Of a stretch of 64,000 nucleotides of DNA, positions 24,911-32,955 are shown in pieces. The notes under the pieces are model-generated. The model did not search any database. It was not told the DNA's origin and was given only the letters and a program-made list of their open reading frames with translations. Every line of letters begins with the position of its first letter. Position 1 is the first letter of the stretch. This stretch comes from Comamonadaceae bacterium (GTDB lineage Bacteria > Pseudomonadota > Gammaproteobacteria > Burkholderiales > Burkholderiaceae_C), in assembly GCA_947476285.1 (NCBI GenBank), contig CANJPU010000012.1:1-64000 (forward strand). Direction: 5' to 3'. The translations under genes and the position numbers were made by a program.

Positions 24911-27900
24911 ACGCACCCTTGCCTATCAAGATCACCCGCGAGAACACCGCCCAGGCCTATGAGCGCGTGTCGCAGGCCGGCAATGAAGTTGCAGGGCTGC
25001 TGGCATCGCGTCTGGCCTCGCAAACCCGAGGCGAGGTGCTTTTCTCCACAGCCGATCGCGGCCGCTACGCCACCGACGCCTCTATCTACCAGGTGATGCC
25101 CGTGGGCGTGTTCCTGCCGCGCGATGCGGATGATGTGAAGCTCGCATTGGACATCTGCCGCGATCTGCAGGTGCCCATCATCGCGCGCGGCGGCGGCACC
25201 AGCCAGTGCGGGCAGACCGTGGGCGTCGGTTTGGTGATCGATTGCGCCAAGCACCTGCGAAACATCATCGAAGTCAATCCGCAGGCGCGCACCGCGCAGG
25301 TAGAACCGGGCATTGTTCTCGATCATCTCAACCTCGCCCTCAAGCCGCACGGCCTGTGGTACCCGGTCGATGTATCCACCAGTGCCCAGGCCACATTGGG
25401 CGGCATGGCGGGCAACAACTCCTGCGGCAGCCGCAGCATCGCCTACGGCAACATGGTGCACAACGTGCTGGGCATGCAAGCCTGGACCAGCGATGGCGCG
25501 ATGCACGACTTCGGCCGATTCGAAGACAGCACCGGCCGCGCCCGCGAAATTGGCCAGCAAGTACAAGCACTGGCCGCCACTCTGGCACCAGAGATCGATC
25601 AGCACTGGCCCAAGGTGCTGCGCAGGGTAGGCGGCTACAACCTGGACATCTTTCGCAATCAGAGCGAGCGGCCCTACACCCAAGACGGCTCGGTCAACCT
25701 GGCCCACCTGCTGGTGGGCAGCGAAGGCACGCTGGCCTTGACCCGGTCGCTCACCTTGCGCTTGTCGCCCTTGCCGCGGGCCAAGGTGCTGGGTGTGGTC
25801 AACTTTCCCACCTTCTACAAGTCAATGGACAGCGCCCAGCACATTGTCAAGCTGGGAGACGATGGCACGCTCACAGCGGTCGAGCTGGTCGACCGCACCA
25901 TGATCGAATTGGCCCTGCAAAACCCGGCCTTTGCACCGGTGATTCGCACCGCCGTCATCGGCCGTCCCGATGCAGTGCTGTTGGTGGAATTCAGTGGCGA
26001 CGACAAGGCCGCACCGGTGCGCAAGCTCGATGCGTTGGTGGAGCTGATGGGTGATCTGGGCCTGCCCGGCTCGGTCGTGCGCATGGAAGAAGACGCCGCC
26101 CAAAAATCCTTGTGGGAAGTGCGCAAGGCCGGCCTGAACATCATGATGAGCCTGAAGGGCGACGGCAAGCCGGTGAGCTTCATTGAAGACTGCGCCGTGC
26201 CGCTGCAACACCTGGCTGAATACACCGACGCTCTCACGCAAGTGTTTCGCAAGCACGGCAGCAAGGGCACCTGGTACGCCCATGCGTCAGTGGGCACGCT
26301 GCATGTGCGCCCCATTCTGGACATGCGAACCGATGGCGCGCCCAAGATGCGCGCCATCGCCGAAGAAGCCAGCGCCCTGGTGCGCAAGTACAAGGGCGCC
26401 TACAGCGGTGAACACGGCGACGGCCTGTGCCGTGGTGAGTGGATACGCTGGCAGTTCGGCCCCGCCATCACGCAAGCACTGGGCGAGATCAAGACCTTGT
26501 TCGACCCCGCTGGCCTGCTGTGCCCGCAGCGCATCATCGACCCGCCACGCATGGACGACACGCGGCTGATGCGCTTTGCGCCGGGCTACAAGGTCATCCC
26601 ACTTCGCACCGCGCTGGACTGGAGCGCCTGGAATGTACAAAACGACCCGGTCACCGAGCGCATCAGCGCGCCAGGCAGCGGCGGTGACCCTGCGCAAGGC
26701 CTGGCCAAGGCGGTGGAGATGTGCAACAACAACGGCCACTGCCGCAAGTTCGATGCGGGCACCATGTGCCCGAGCTATCGGGTCACCCGCGATGAGAAAC
26801 ACCTCACGCGCGGGCGGGCCAACACACTGCGGCTGGCCATGTCAGGGCAACTTGGCCCGTCGCAAGACGACGCCATGCAAGCCGTGAAGGAATCGCTGGA
26901 CCTGTGCGTGAGCTGCAAGGGCTGCAAGCGCGACTGCCCCACCGGCGTGGACATGGCCAAGATGAAGGTGGAATTTTTGCACCACTACAAAGCCAGATAC
27001 GGCCGCACGCTGCGCGACAAGCTGGTGGCGCGCCTGCCCGATTACGCGCACCTGGCCAGCCGCTTTGCCTGGCTGCTCAATCTGCGCAACCGCATCGCGC
27101 TGCTGGCCCGGCTGGGCGAGAAGATGCTGGGCATCTCGGCGCGGCGCAGCCTGCCGGCCTGGCAGTCTCATCACTTCTTCAAGCATGCGCCGCGCACCGC
27201 CACTGCGCAGGAAGTGATGGCCGCCGATCGCCCGGTGGTCTTGTTCGTCGACACCTTCAATGGCTTTTTCGAATCAGAAAACGCCACCGCCGCGCTCAAG
27301 CTACTGCAGGCCGCCGACTACACGGTGCACCTGGCGGAAAAACTTTTGCCCGATGGCAAGCACCTGTGCTGCGGCCGCACTTATCTCTCCAGCGGCATGG
27401 TCGATGAGGCCCGCGCCAAGGCGCATGAACTCGTCACCGCACTGCTGCCCTTCGCCGACAAAGGCATTCCCATCGTCGGCCTGGAGCCCTCATGCCTGCT
27501 GACCCTGCGCGATGAAACCCTGGCCATGGGCCTGGGTAAATCGGCCGTCACGATATCGCAGCAGGCCTTGCTGCTGGAAGAATTTCTGGCACGCGAAGCG
27601 CAGGCCGGTCGGCTCGATGCGCTCAAGGAGAAACTGCGCCCGCTAGACAAACGTGTGCTGCTGCACGGCCACTGCCACCAGAAGGCCTTCGCCGCGGTGA
27701 CACCCATTGTCGAAGTGCTCAAGCTCATCCCCGGCGTGCAGCCTGAGTTGATAGAGAGCAGTTGCTGCGGCATGGCCGGCAGCTTCGGCTACGAGACCGA
27801 ACACCATGATGTGTCCATGCAGATGGCCGAACTAAACCTGCTGCCCGCCCTGCGCCAAGCCCCCGACGCCATCATCGTGGCCGACGGCACCAGCTGCCGC

Positions 27901-27975
27901 CATCAGATTCACGACGGGACGCAACGCACGGCTGTGCATGCGGCGGTGTTGTTGGCGGGGCAGTTGAGGGGCTGA
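24907..27975 (+). CDS. FAD- and Fe-S-binding oxidoreductase (GlcD-GlcF fusion, YdiJ/D-2-hydroxyacid dehydrogenase type)
   Basis: 1022 aa. The N-terminal VAO-type FAD domain has PIIARGGGTSQCGQTVG (about 90-106) and GGMAGNNSCGSRSIAYGNM. An FAD-oxidase C-terminal domain follows (GSEGTLALTRSLTLRL, and GEHGDGLCRGEW). Then comes a Fe-S module with CNNNGHCRKFDAGTMCPSY and CVSCKGCKRDCPTGVDM (about 666-680), and a CCG region (CCGRTYLSSGM, LHGHCHQKAF, SSCCGMAGSFGYE). This corresponds to GlcD, GlcF and the cysteine-rich domain in one chain, as in YdiJ and Dld-II enzymes that oxidise D-2-hydroxyacids to 2-oxoacids. Co-translated with gntR. Confidence 0.9.
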   Translation: MNAPLPIKITRENTAQAYERVSQAGNEVAGLLASRLASQTRGEVLFSTADRGRYATDASIYQVMPVGVFLPRDADDVKLALDICRDLQVPIIARGGGTSQCGQTVGVGLVIDCAKHLRNIIEVNPQARTAQVEPGIVLDHLNLALKPHGLWYPVDVSTSAQATLGGMAGNNSCGSRSIAYGNMVHNVLGMQAWTSDGAMHDFGRFEDSTGRAREIGQQVQALAATLAPEIDQHWPKVLRRVGGYNLDIFRNQSERPYTQDGSVNLAHLLVGSEGTLALTRSLTLRLSPLPRAKVLGVVNFPTFYKSMDSAQHIVKLGDDGTLTAVELVDRTMIELALQNPAFAPVIRTAVIGRPDAVLLVEFSGDDKAAPVRKLDALVELMGDLGLPGSVVRMEEDAAQKSLWEVRKAGLNIMMSLKGDGKPVSFIEDCAVPLQHLAEYTDALTQVFRKHGSKGTWYAHASVGTLHVRPILDMRTDGAPKMRAIAEEASALVRKYKGAYSGEHGDGLCRGEWIRWQFGPAITQALGEIKTLFDPAGLLCPQRIIDPPRMDDTRLMRFAPGYKVIPLRTALDWSAWNVQNDPVTERISAPGSGGDPAQGLAKAVEMCNNNGHCRKFDAGTMCPSYRVTRDEKHLTRGRANTLRLAMSGQLGPSQDDAMQAVKESLDLCVSCKGCKRDCPTGVDMAKMKVEFLHHYKARYGRTLRDKLVARLPDYAHLASRFAWLLNLRNRIALLARLGEKMLGISARRSLPAWQSHHFFKHAPRTATAQEVMAADRPVVLFVDTFNGFFESENATAALKLLQAADYTVHLAEKLLPDGKHLCCGRTYLSSGMVDEARAKAHELVTALLPFADKGIPIVGLEPSCLLTLRDETLAMGLGKSAVTISQQALLLEEFLAREAQAGRLDALKEKLRPLDKRVLLHGHCHQKAFAAVTPIVEVLKLIPGVQPELIESSCCGMAGSFGYETEHHDVSMQMAELNLLPALRQAPDAIIVADGTSCRHQIHDGTQRTAVHAAVLLAGQLRG

Positions 27976-28006
27976 ACCGGTCAGGCGTGTGCATGTCGGC
28001 AGTAAA

Positions 28007-28049
28007 TAGAACTGTCCGGTTTGGTAGCAAGTAGATTGTCCGCTTTTTG
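28007..28049 (+). repeat. Imperfect direct repeats resembling an IS end
   Basis: TAGAACTGTCCGGTTTG (28007-28023) and TAGATTGTCCGCTTTTTG (28032-28049) are two similar short repeats in the 180-bp gap before the AbiE genes. TGTCCGC-type repeats occur at ends of some insertion sequences. No transposase is present, so this could be a relic at the edge of the accessory patch. Confidence 0.3.
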
Positions 28050-28155
28050 TCGATCTGGATTGCGCCGTGCTGGAGAGCTATGAAGCCACCGCCCGGACCT
28101 GATTGAAATTCGCATCACTTGAATAAAAGTCATGCGGATATTAAACTAACCCCTC

Positions 28156-28755
28156 ATGAACCAATCTGACCACATCCTCGAACTGGCCCGGCACCGGCGC
28201 GTGCTGCGGGCGGCGGATGTGCGCGAGCACGGCTGGTCACCGCAGCTTCTGATCCGGCTGCACCAGGCCGGCAAGCTGCAACGGTTCGCTCGAGGCCTGT
28301 ACGGACTGCCCGACGCTGAAGTCACCGAGCACCAGACGCTGATCGAGGTCTGCCAGCGTGTGCCCAAGGCCGTGCTGTGCCTGCTGAGCGCGCTGCAATT
28401 CCATGAGATCGGCACGCAACTGCCGCACGAAGTGTGGATCGCGCTGCCCGAGGCGACACAGACCCCGGCGCTGAGCTACCCCCTGCTTCGCATCACGCGC
28501 CTGCGCGGTGCCGCGTACAACGACGGTATCCAGACCGTGACCGACCACGGCGCGCCCATCCGCGTGTACAGCGCCGCCAAGACGGTGACCGACTGCTTCA
28601 AGTTCCGCAACAAGATCGGCCTGGACGTAGCTCTGGAGGCCCTAAAGGATGCTTGGCGCAGCCGCAAGGTCACCATGACCGAGCTGAGCCACTTCGCCAA
28701 GATCAACCGCGTAGAACGTGTCATGCAGCCCTACCTAGAAGCGGTGACGCAATGA
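28156..28755 (+). CDS. AbiEi-type antitoxin (type IV toxin-antitoxin)
   Basis: 199 aa. The N-terminal winged-helix begins ILELARHRRVLRAADVREHGWSPQLLIRLHQAGKLQRFARGLYGLP, the usual AbiEi start, followed by VLCLLSALQFHEIGTQLPHEVWIALP and the C-terminal domain with IRVYSAAKTVTDCFKFRNKIGLDVALEALKD. AbiEi represses the operon by binding inverted repeats and opposes the AbiEii nucleotidyltransferase. The stop overlaps the toxin start (ATGA at 28752-28755). Confidence 0.9.
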   Translation: MNQSDHILELARHRRVLRAADVREHGWSPQLLIRLHQAGKLQRFARGLYGLPDAEVTEHQTLIEVCQRVPKAVLCLLSALQFHEIGTQLPHEVWIALPEATQTPALSYPLLRITRLRGAAYNDGIQTVTDHGAPIRVYSAAKTVTDCFKFRNKIGLDVALEALKDAWRSRKVTMTELSHFAKINRVERVMQPYLEAVTQ

Positions 28756-29654
28756 CCGGAAACCTCTGCGCATCCATCCTGGCTCGACTTCTGACCCTCG
28801 CCAAACAGCGCGGCGACGACTACAGCCTGCTGCTGAACCGCTTTGCGCTGGAACGCCTGCTGGCCCGTGTCAGCACGTCCCCACATGCCGACCGGTTCCT
28901 GCTCAAGGGCGCGCTGCTCTTTGCACTCTGGTACGACACCCCGCACCGGCCAACAAGGGACGCTGACCTGCTGGGCTTCGGCCCCGACGATGAGGCAAAC
29001 CTGATCGCCACTTTCTGCGAGGTTGCCACCATGGACCTCGGCGACGGCATCGTGTTTGACCCCGACTCCGTGAAGGCCGATGCCATTCGCGAGGACAACA
29101 CCTACGGCGGCACCCGCATCACGCTGGTGGCACGCATTGGCTCCGCACGCTGCGCGCTTCAGATCGACGTGGGATTCGGTGATGCCGTGACGCCGGGGCC
29201 ACAGACTGTGGTCTATCCCACATTACTGGGCGACTTCCCGGCTCCAACGCTGCGGGTTTATCCGGTCTACACCGTGATCGCCGAGAAGTACCAGGCAATG
29301 GTGATGCTGGGGCAGGCGAACAGCCGCATGAAGGACTTCTTCGACCTCGCGGTGATTGCACGGCGCACGGAACTGGACGGTGCCACGCTGGCCGCAGCCA
29401 TCGCCGCCACCTTTGCCCGACGCCAGACCGCCCTGCCCACCGAACAGCCCTTGGCACTGACCAAGCAGTTCAGCGAAGACGCAGCCAAGCTGCGCCAGTG
29501 GCAGGCCTTCCTGAACAAGAACCGCATCGAAGCCGCCAGCCTGGGTGACACCGTGACGCTGCTGGATGACCTGCTGTGGCAACCGACGGTCGTGGCAGCC
29601 TCCAGCAATCAGGCGACAGCCACATGGCGCCCTGAAGCCCTGCGATGGGTCTAG
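28752..29654 (+). CDS. AbiEii/AbiGii-type nucleotidyltransferase toxin
   Basis: 300 aa from ATG 28752; longer upstream frames are shadows of the antitoxin. The nucleotidyltransferase core has FLLKGALLFALWYDT and RPTRDADLLGF, which supplies the G-(A/S)-L...T-x-D-x-D catalytic signature, then LQIDVGFGDAVTP and the downstream YTVIAEKYQAMVMLG and SRMKDFFDLAVIA. Related AbiEii/MenT toxins transfer nucleotides to tRNA or other targets and give abortive phage infection. Intact pair with AbiEi. Confidence 0.9.
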   Translation: MTGNLCASILARLLTLAKQRGDDYSLLLNRFALERLLARVSTSPHADRFLLKGALLFALWYDTPHRPTRDADLLGFGPDDEANLIATFCEVATMDLGDGIVFDPDSVKADAIREDNTYGGTRITLVARIGSARCALQIDVGFGDAVTPGPQTVVYPTLLGDFPAPTLRVYPVYTVIAEKYQAMVMLGQANSRMKDFFDLAVIARRTELDGATLAAAIAATFARRQTALPTEQPLALTKQFSEDAAKLRQWQAFLNKNRIEAASLGDTVTLLDDLLWQPTVVAASSNQATATWRPEALRWV

Positions 29655-29843
29655 TGTAGTGTTTCACGCTACGGCTTCGGGCTGCATCAAAGCAGCGACG
29701 GAATCTTCCGTTTCTCGACCGGCCGGATGTACCGTGCCAGCACGGCATATCGGTCTTCGAGAACCGAAGCAGCACCTCTGCATGTGCCTCGTGGAAAGGA
29801 CCAGCCCTTGATGCTACGCTCAACTTCACTCGCCGCAATTGAG

Positions 29844-30206
29844 TCAGGCATGTGCAAGCTCCAGCTCGACCCTGACGTCACCCATGGTGGAAGCAACGTT
29901 CACCAGTGCATCAAGGGAGAACCTGGAAATACGGCCGTTAATCAAGTCATTGATGCGTGGCTGCGTGACGCCGCAGTGCTCGGCCGCTGCTGCCTGAGTC
30001 CATCCCTTTTCCTTGATGGCATCGTTGATCTGGTGAGCGAGCTGGGCGCGTGCGCGCAGATTTGCTGATTCTTGAGGCGTATCGGCCAGCGCATCGAACA
30101 CGCTGGCAAACCTTTGCCTTCTGTCGCCAGGCTTGACCTTGACAACCGCCTTGACAGGTGCCGCCTTTTTCGTCGCCTTGGCTTTCTGGGAAAGCAGAGT
30201 CTTCAT
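29844..30206 (-). CDS. HigA-like XRE antitoxin (partner of a decayed toxin)
   Basis: 120 aa from ATG 30206. A basic low-complexity N-terminus (KAKATKKAAPVKAVVKVKP) precedes ALADTPQESANLRARAQLAHQINDAIKEKGWTQAAAAEHCGVTQPRINDLINGRISRFSLDALVNVASTMG, the HTH that typically accompanies Gp49-like HigB toxins. The start overlaps the stop of the toxin remnant (CCATGA). With the toxin truncated, this is probably an orphan antitoxin that might still regulate or cross-neutralise other systems. Confidence 0.85.
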   Translation of the reverse strand: MKTLLSQKAKATKKAAPVKAVVKVKPGDRRQRFASVFDALADTPQESANLRARAQLAHQINDAIKEKGWTQAAAAEHCGVTQPRINDLINGRISRFSLDALVNVASTMGDVRVELELAHA

Positions 30207-30337
30207 GGAGTGCCTTTCTGCTGCTCGCCCACTTGCACCTTGTGTAGTTGGTAGCCACAATCTTCACGCACCGCCTTGGGAAAGTCGCGCAGGTCTTTGA
30301 GTGACCCGCCGAGGAACTCAATGGGTCTGGCGGTGAC
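30203..30337 (-). pseudogene. Truncated Gp49-like/HigB toxin
   Basis: Reading from about 30337 the frame gives VTARPIEFLGGSLKDL and RDFPKAVREDCGYQLHKVQVGEQ, the start of phage-derived Gp49-like toxins, but then goes straight to QKGTP-stop at 30203. Family members are about 110 aa; the catalytic C-terminal two thirds, usually with R-x-x-Y/F-x-V-I-Y, is missing. No ATG or GTG is in frame at the expected start (GTC there). The toxin is non-functional. Confidence 0.75.
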
Positions 30338-30448
30338 ATGAATAGGCGGTGTGGATCACGGCATCAGTGAAATTATATCCAAACCAGTATTATTCTCAAA
30401 TGAACTTCAATCCGATGTTCATGAATGGGAAGCCCATCAGGAGCAAAC

Positions 30449-31060
30449 ATGGAAAGCACTCCGCTCTACCACGATGGCATGCGCCAACTTCAGGACGCCC
30501 GCGAGACCCGCCCGCTTGCCGACCGCCTGCAGCAGGTGACGGTGCGCAGCGAATTCACCGACGAAGACCGTGCCTTCATCCAGGCCAGCGCCATGGTGTT
30601 CGTGGCCACGGCCGATGCGCAGGGGCAACCTGACTGCTCGTACAAGGGCGGGCTGCCCGGCTTCGTGCGGGTACTGGACGAGCGGACGCTTGCGTTTCCA
30701 GATTACGACGGCAATGGCATGTACAGAAGCTGGGGCAACGTGCTGGTCAATCCGCAGGTCGGTCTGCTATTCATGGACTTCGAGCGCGCCAAGCGAATCC
30801 GGGTGAACGGGCGTGCGCAGGTGGCGCAAGACGACCCGTTGCTGCAAGAGTTTCCCGGTGCCGTGCTGATCATCCGCGTCACCGCCACCCACATCTTCCC
30901 CAACTGCCCGCGCTACCTGCACAAGATGGCGCTGGTCGAGCACTCGGTCTATGCACCCCGGCCCGACTACACGCCGCCCGTGCCGGCCTGGAAGACCTTC
31001 GACGCGTTCCGAGATTCGCTGCCTGGGAGAGATCGGGATCAGGGCGACAGCCGCGATTGA
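30449..31060 (+). CDS. Pyridoxamine 5'-phosphate oxidase-family flavoprotein
   Basis: 203 aa from ATG 30449 with AGGAG 5 nt upstream. A split-barrel FMN-binding fold is indicated by FIQASAMVFVATADAQGQPDCSYKGGLPGFVRVLD, LAFPDYDGNGMYRSWGNVLVNPQVGLLFMDFERAKRIRVNGRA and ATHIFPNCPRYLHKM. This corresponds to the group of PPOX-related proteins about 200 aa long with unknown substrates, not to PdxH. It is surrounded by toxin-antitoxin genes and probably belongs to the accessory patch. Confidence 0.85.
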   Translation: MESTPLYHDGMRQLQDARETRPLADRLQQVTVRSEFTDEDRAFIQASAMVFVATADAQGQPDCSYKGGLPGFVRVLDERTLAFPDYDGNGMYRSWGNVLVNPQVGLLFMDFERAKRIRVNGRAQVAQDDPLLQEFPGAVLIIRVTATHIFPNCPRYLHKMALVEHSVYAPRPDYTPPVPAWKTFDAFRDSLPGRDRDQGDSRD

Positions 31061-31153
31061 TCCGCTCAGCGTGGCTTTGACGGCTGGGCCATCAGTTCAG
31101 CCGCCGTGCGGCAGATCAATCCTGATCGAAAATAAGTCTCTCATTTTTGACAT

Positions 31154-31170
31154 TATTCAAAATATGAATA
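31154..31170. promoter_or_regulatory. Operator-like dyad before the XRE/AbiEii pair
   Basis: TATTCA-AAATA-TGAATA is a perfect 6-bp-arm inverted repeat in AT-rich DNA directly before the XRE gene. It overlaps the first possible ATG (31164), which argues for translation from ATG 31185 and for autoregulation by the XRE protein. Confidence 0.5.
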
Positions 31171-31184
31171 GAATGAGAAACACT

Positions 31185-31685
31185 ATGCCCACGCCCGCTC
31201 CACTCACTCCCGCCGCCGTCGCAGAACGGTTGGGTGCGATCGGCCTACGCATCCGGCAGCATCGGCGGGAGCTGCGCATCACAGCCAGCAATGCGGCCGC
31301 AGCAGCCGGCATGTCGCGCGTGACCTTGCATCGCATCGAGCACGGCGAGCCATCGGTCACCATGGGCGCCTACCTCAACGCCATGAGCGCGCTGGGGCTG
31401 GAGTTCGACATCCATCAGCCTCTTGCCGCGCCCACGCATGCGCAGCTTGCGACACAAGCAAAGGCAGGCACGAGCTTGCCCGCAGCAATCGACTTGGCCG
31501 ACTATCCGCAACTGAGGCGATTGGCCTGGCACCTGCCGGGCGCAACCCAGGTCACGCCGCGTGAGGCCTTGGGCCTGTATGAGCGCAACTGGCGTCACCT
31601 GGACCGCGAAGCGATGGATTCCCACGAAGAGGCCTTGCTCGACCAATTGGTGCATAAGCTGGGCGGAGGACACCTGCTTGTTTGA
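31185..31685 (+). CDS. XRE-family antitoxin/regulator
   Basis: 166 aa from ATG 31185 (ATG 31164 and 31173 also in frame). The HTH is IGLRIRQHRRELRITASNAAAAAGMSRVTLHRIEHGEPSVTMGAYLNAMSALGLEFDI. The C-terminal half has a segment PQLRRLAWHLPGATQVTPREALGLYERNWRHLD, a region often seen in antitoxins preceding nucleotidyltransferase toxins of the AbiEii type. The stop codon lies 5 bases beyond the TTG start of the next gene, so the pair is translationally coupled. Confidence 0.8.
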   Translation: MPTPAPLTPAAVAERLGAIGLRIRQHRRELRITASNAAAAAGMSRVTLHRIEHGEPSVTMGAYLNAMSALGLEFDIHQPLAAPTHAQLATQAKAGTSLPAAIDLADYPQLRRLAWHLPGATQVTPREALGLYERNWRHLDREAMDSHEEALLDQLVHKLGGGHLLV

Positions 31686-32406
31686 ACGCGTTCATCACCA
31701 GCGCATAGCCCGAGTGCTGCAGGCCCTGGATGCGCCCGGATTTCTGGCCAGGCACTGCCTCTTCGGGGGCGGCACCGCCATGGCGCTGCGCTACGGCGAA
31801 TACCGCGAATCAGTGGACATCGATTTCCTCGTCTCTGATCTGGCTGGCTACCGCGAACTGCGCCAGCTACTCACAGGGACACGAGGTCTGCACGCCATGG
31901 CAAGCGATCCGAGCGCCTTCAAGCTGGCGCGAGAAGTGCGCGCTGATCAATACGGCATTCGCACATTGCTCTTGGTCGATGAAGCGGCGATTAAATTCGA
32001 GATCATTCTGGAAGCACGGATCCAACTGGAGCCGCCGCGCGACCAAGATCGCATCTGCGGCGTGGCGACAATCACGCCGCTGGACATGGCCACCAGCAAA
32101 CTGCTTGCCAACTCAGACCGCTGGGCTGATGACAGCGTGTTCAGCCGCGACCTGATCGATCTGGCCATGATGCAACCTCGGGGCAAGCTGCTGCAGGCTG
32201 CCTTGCAAAAGGCCAGCCTGGCCTACGGCGCCAGCGTCCAGACCGACCTGGCCCGCGCCATTGAAGTCCTGACCCGGCGCGAAGGACATCTGGAGCGCTG
32301 CATGCAGGCCATGCGCATGACGCTGCCCAAGGCCCTGCTGTGGCAGCGCATCAAGGCCTTGACGGCGCGCCGGACCTCGGCAACACCTGCGGCGGCAACC
32401 AAGTAG
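31678..32406 (+). CDS. AbiEii/AbiGii-like nucleotidyltransferase toxin with TTG start
   Basis: 242 aa. TTG 31678 is chosen because GGAGGA stands 7 nt upstream and the usual N-terminus begins here (LFERVHHQRIARVLQAL). The catalytic signature is FGGGTAMALRYGEYRESVDIDFLV (G-G-G-T...S-V-D-I-D), followed by ALREVRADQYGIR-like sequence, IKFEIILEARI, ITPLDMATSKLLANSDRW and SRDLIDLAMM. It is a compact member of the nucleotidyltransferase toxin family, paired with an XRE protein instead of AbiEi. All predicted catalytic acids are present. Confidence 0.85.
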   Translation: MFERVHHQRIARVLQALDAPGFLARHCLFGGGTAMALRYGEYRESVDIDFLVSDLAGYRELRQLLTGTRGLHAMASDPSAFKLAREVRADQYGIRTLLLVDEAAIKFEIILEARIQLEPPRDQDRICGVATITPLDMATSKLLANSDRWADDSVFSRDLIDLAMMQPRGKLLQAALQKASLAYGASVQTDLARAIEVLTRREGHLERCMQAMRMTLPKALLWQRIKALTARRTSATPAAATK

Positions 32407-32426
32407 TCCGCGCACAATACAAACCC

Positions 32427-32876
32427 ATGGCAGTCCCCACCATCCGATCCGCTCTCCCCGCCGATGAAGCCACCTGGCGCAAGCTGTGGCGCGGCTATTG
32501 CGATTTCTACGGAGTCACGATCAGCGACGAGATCACCGCGCGCACCTGGAAGCGCATCCTCGATCCCGATTCCGCCGTGCTGTGCATGGTGGCGCAAGTC
32601 GACGACCAGGTGCATGGCTTTGCCAATTGCGTGGTGCATGAAAACACCTGGGAATCGCAGCCGGTGTGCTACCTGGAAGACCTGTTTGTCTCGCCCTCCG
32701 CGCGCGGACATGGGCTTGGCACGGCGCTCATCGAGTGGCTGCGCAATGCGATGCGGGCCGAGGGCTGGGCGCGGCTGTACTGGGTGACGCGCGGCGATGA
32801 CCAAAACTCACGCAGACTGTATGACCGCTTCGCGCAAGCCGACGGCTTCGTGCGCTATGTCATCCGGCAAAAATAG
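32427..32876 (+). CDS. GNAT-family N-acetyltransferase
   Basis: 149 aa from ATG 32427. N-terminus IRSALPADEATWRKLWRGYCDFYG, and the acetyl-CoA motif VCYLEDLFVSPSARGHGLGTALIEWL with R-G-x-G-x-G/A, followed by ARLYWVTRGDDQNSRRLYDRFA. This is the common diamine/small-molecule-type GNAT with N-x-x-(A/R)-x-x-x-Y motif. Substrate unknown. It follows the toxin gene by 20 bp and precedes the FNR box at 32909; it may form the boundary between the accessory patch and the low-oxygen island. Confidence 0.88.
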   Translation: MAVPTIRSALPADEATWRKLWRGYCDFYGVTISDEITARTWKRILDPDSAVLCMVAQVDDQVHGFANCVVHENTWESQPVCYLEDLFVSPSARGHGLGTALIEWLRNAMRAEGWARLYWVTRGDDQNSRRLYDRFAQADGFVRYVIRQK

Positions 32877-32908
32877 TGCACGAGGCGATCTGCGCCGAGA
32901 TGCCAGTC

Positions 32909-32922
32909 TTGATCCACATCAA
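32909..32922. promoter_or_regulatory. FNR/ANR box, perfect consensus
   Basis: TTGAT-CCAC-ATCAA matches all ten half-site bases. Its centre is about 40 bp before the metallo-hydrolase start codon, so a class II start site would fall at or near the ATG, implying a very short leader. Confidence 0.8.
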
Positions 32923-32955
32923 GCACCACTCACACCACGCTTCATAGACTGACCC

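Noticed and set aside
29687-29896. Small minus-strand frame downstream of the HigA-like gene
   Set aside because: It overlaps the antitoxin end, has no family I recognise and no clear ribosome binding site. The 189-bp gap 29655-29843 otherwise shows nothing I can name.
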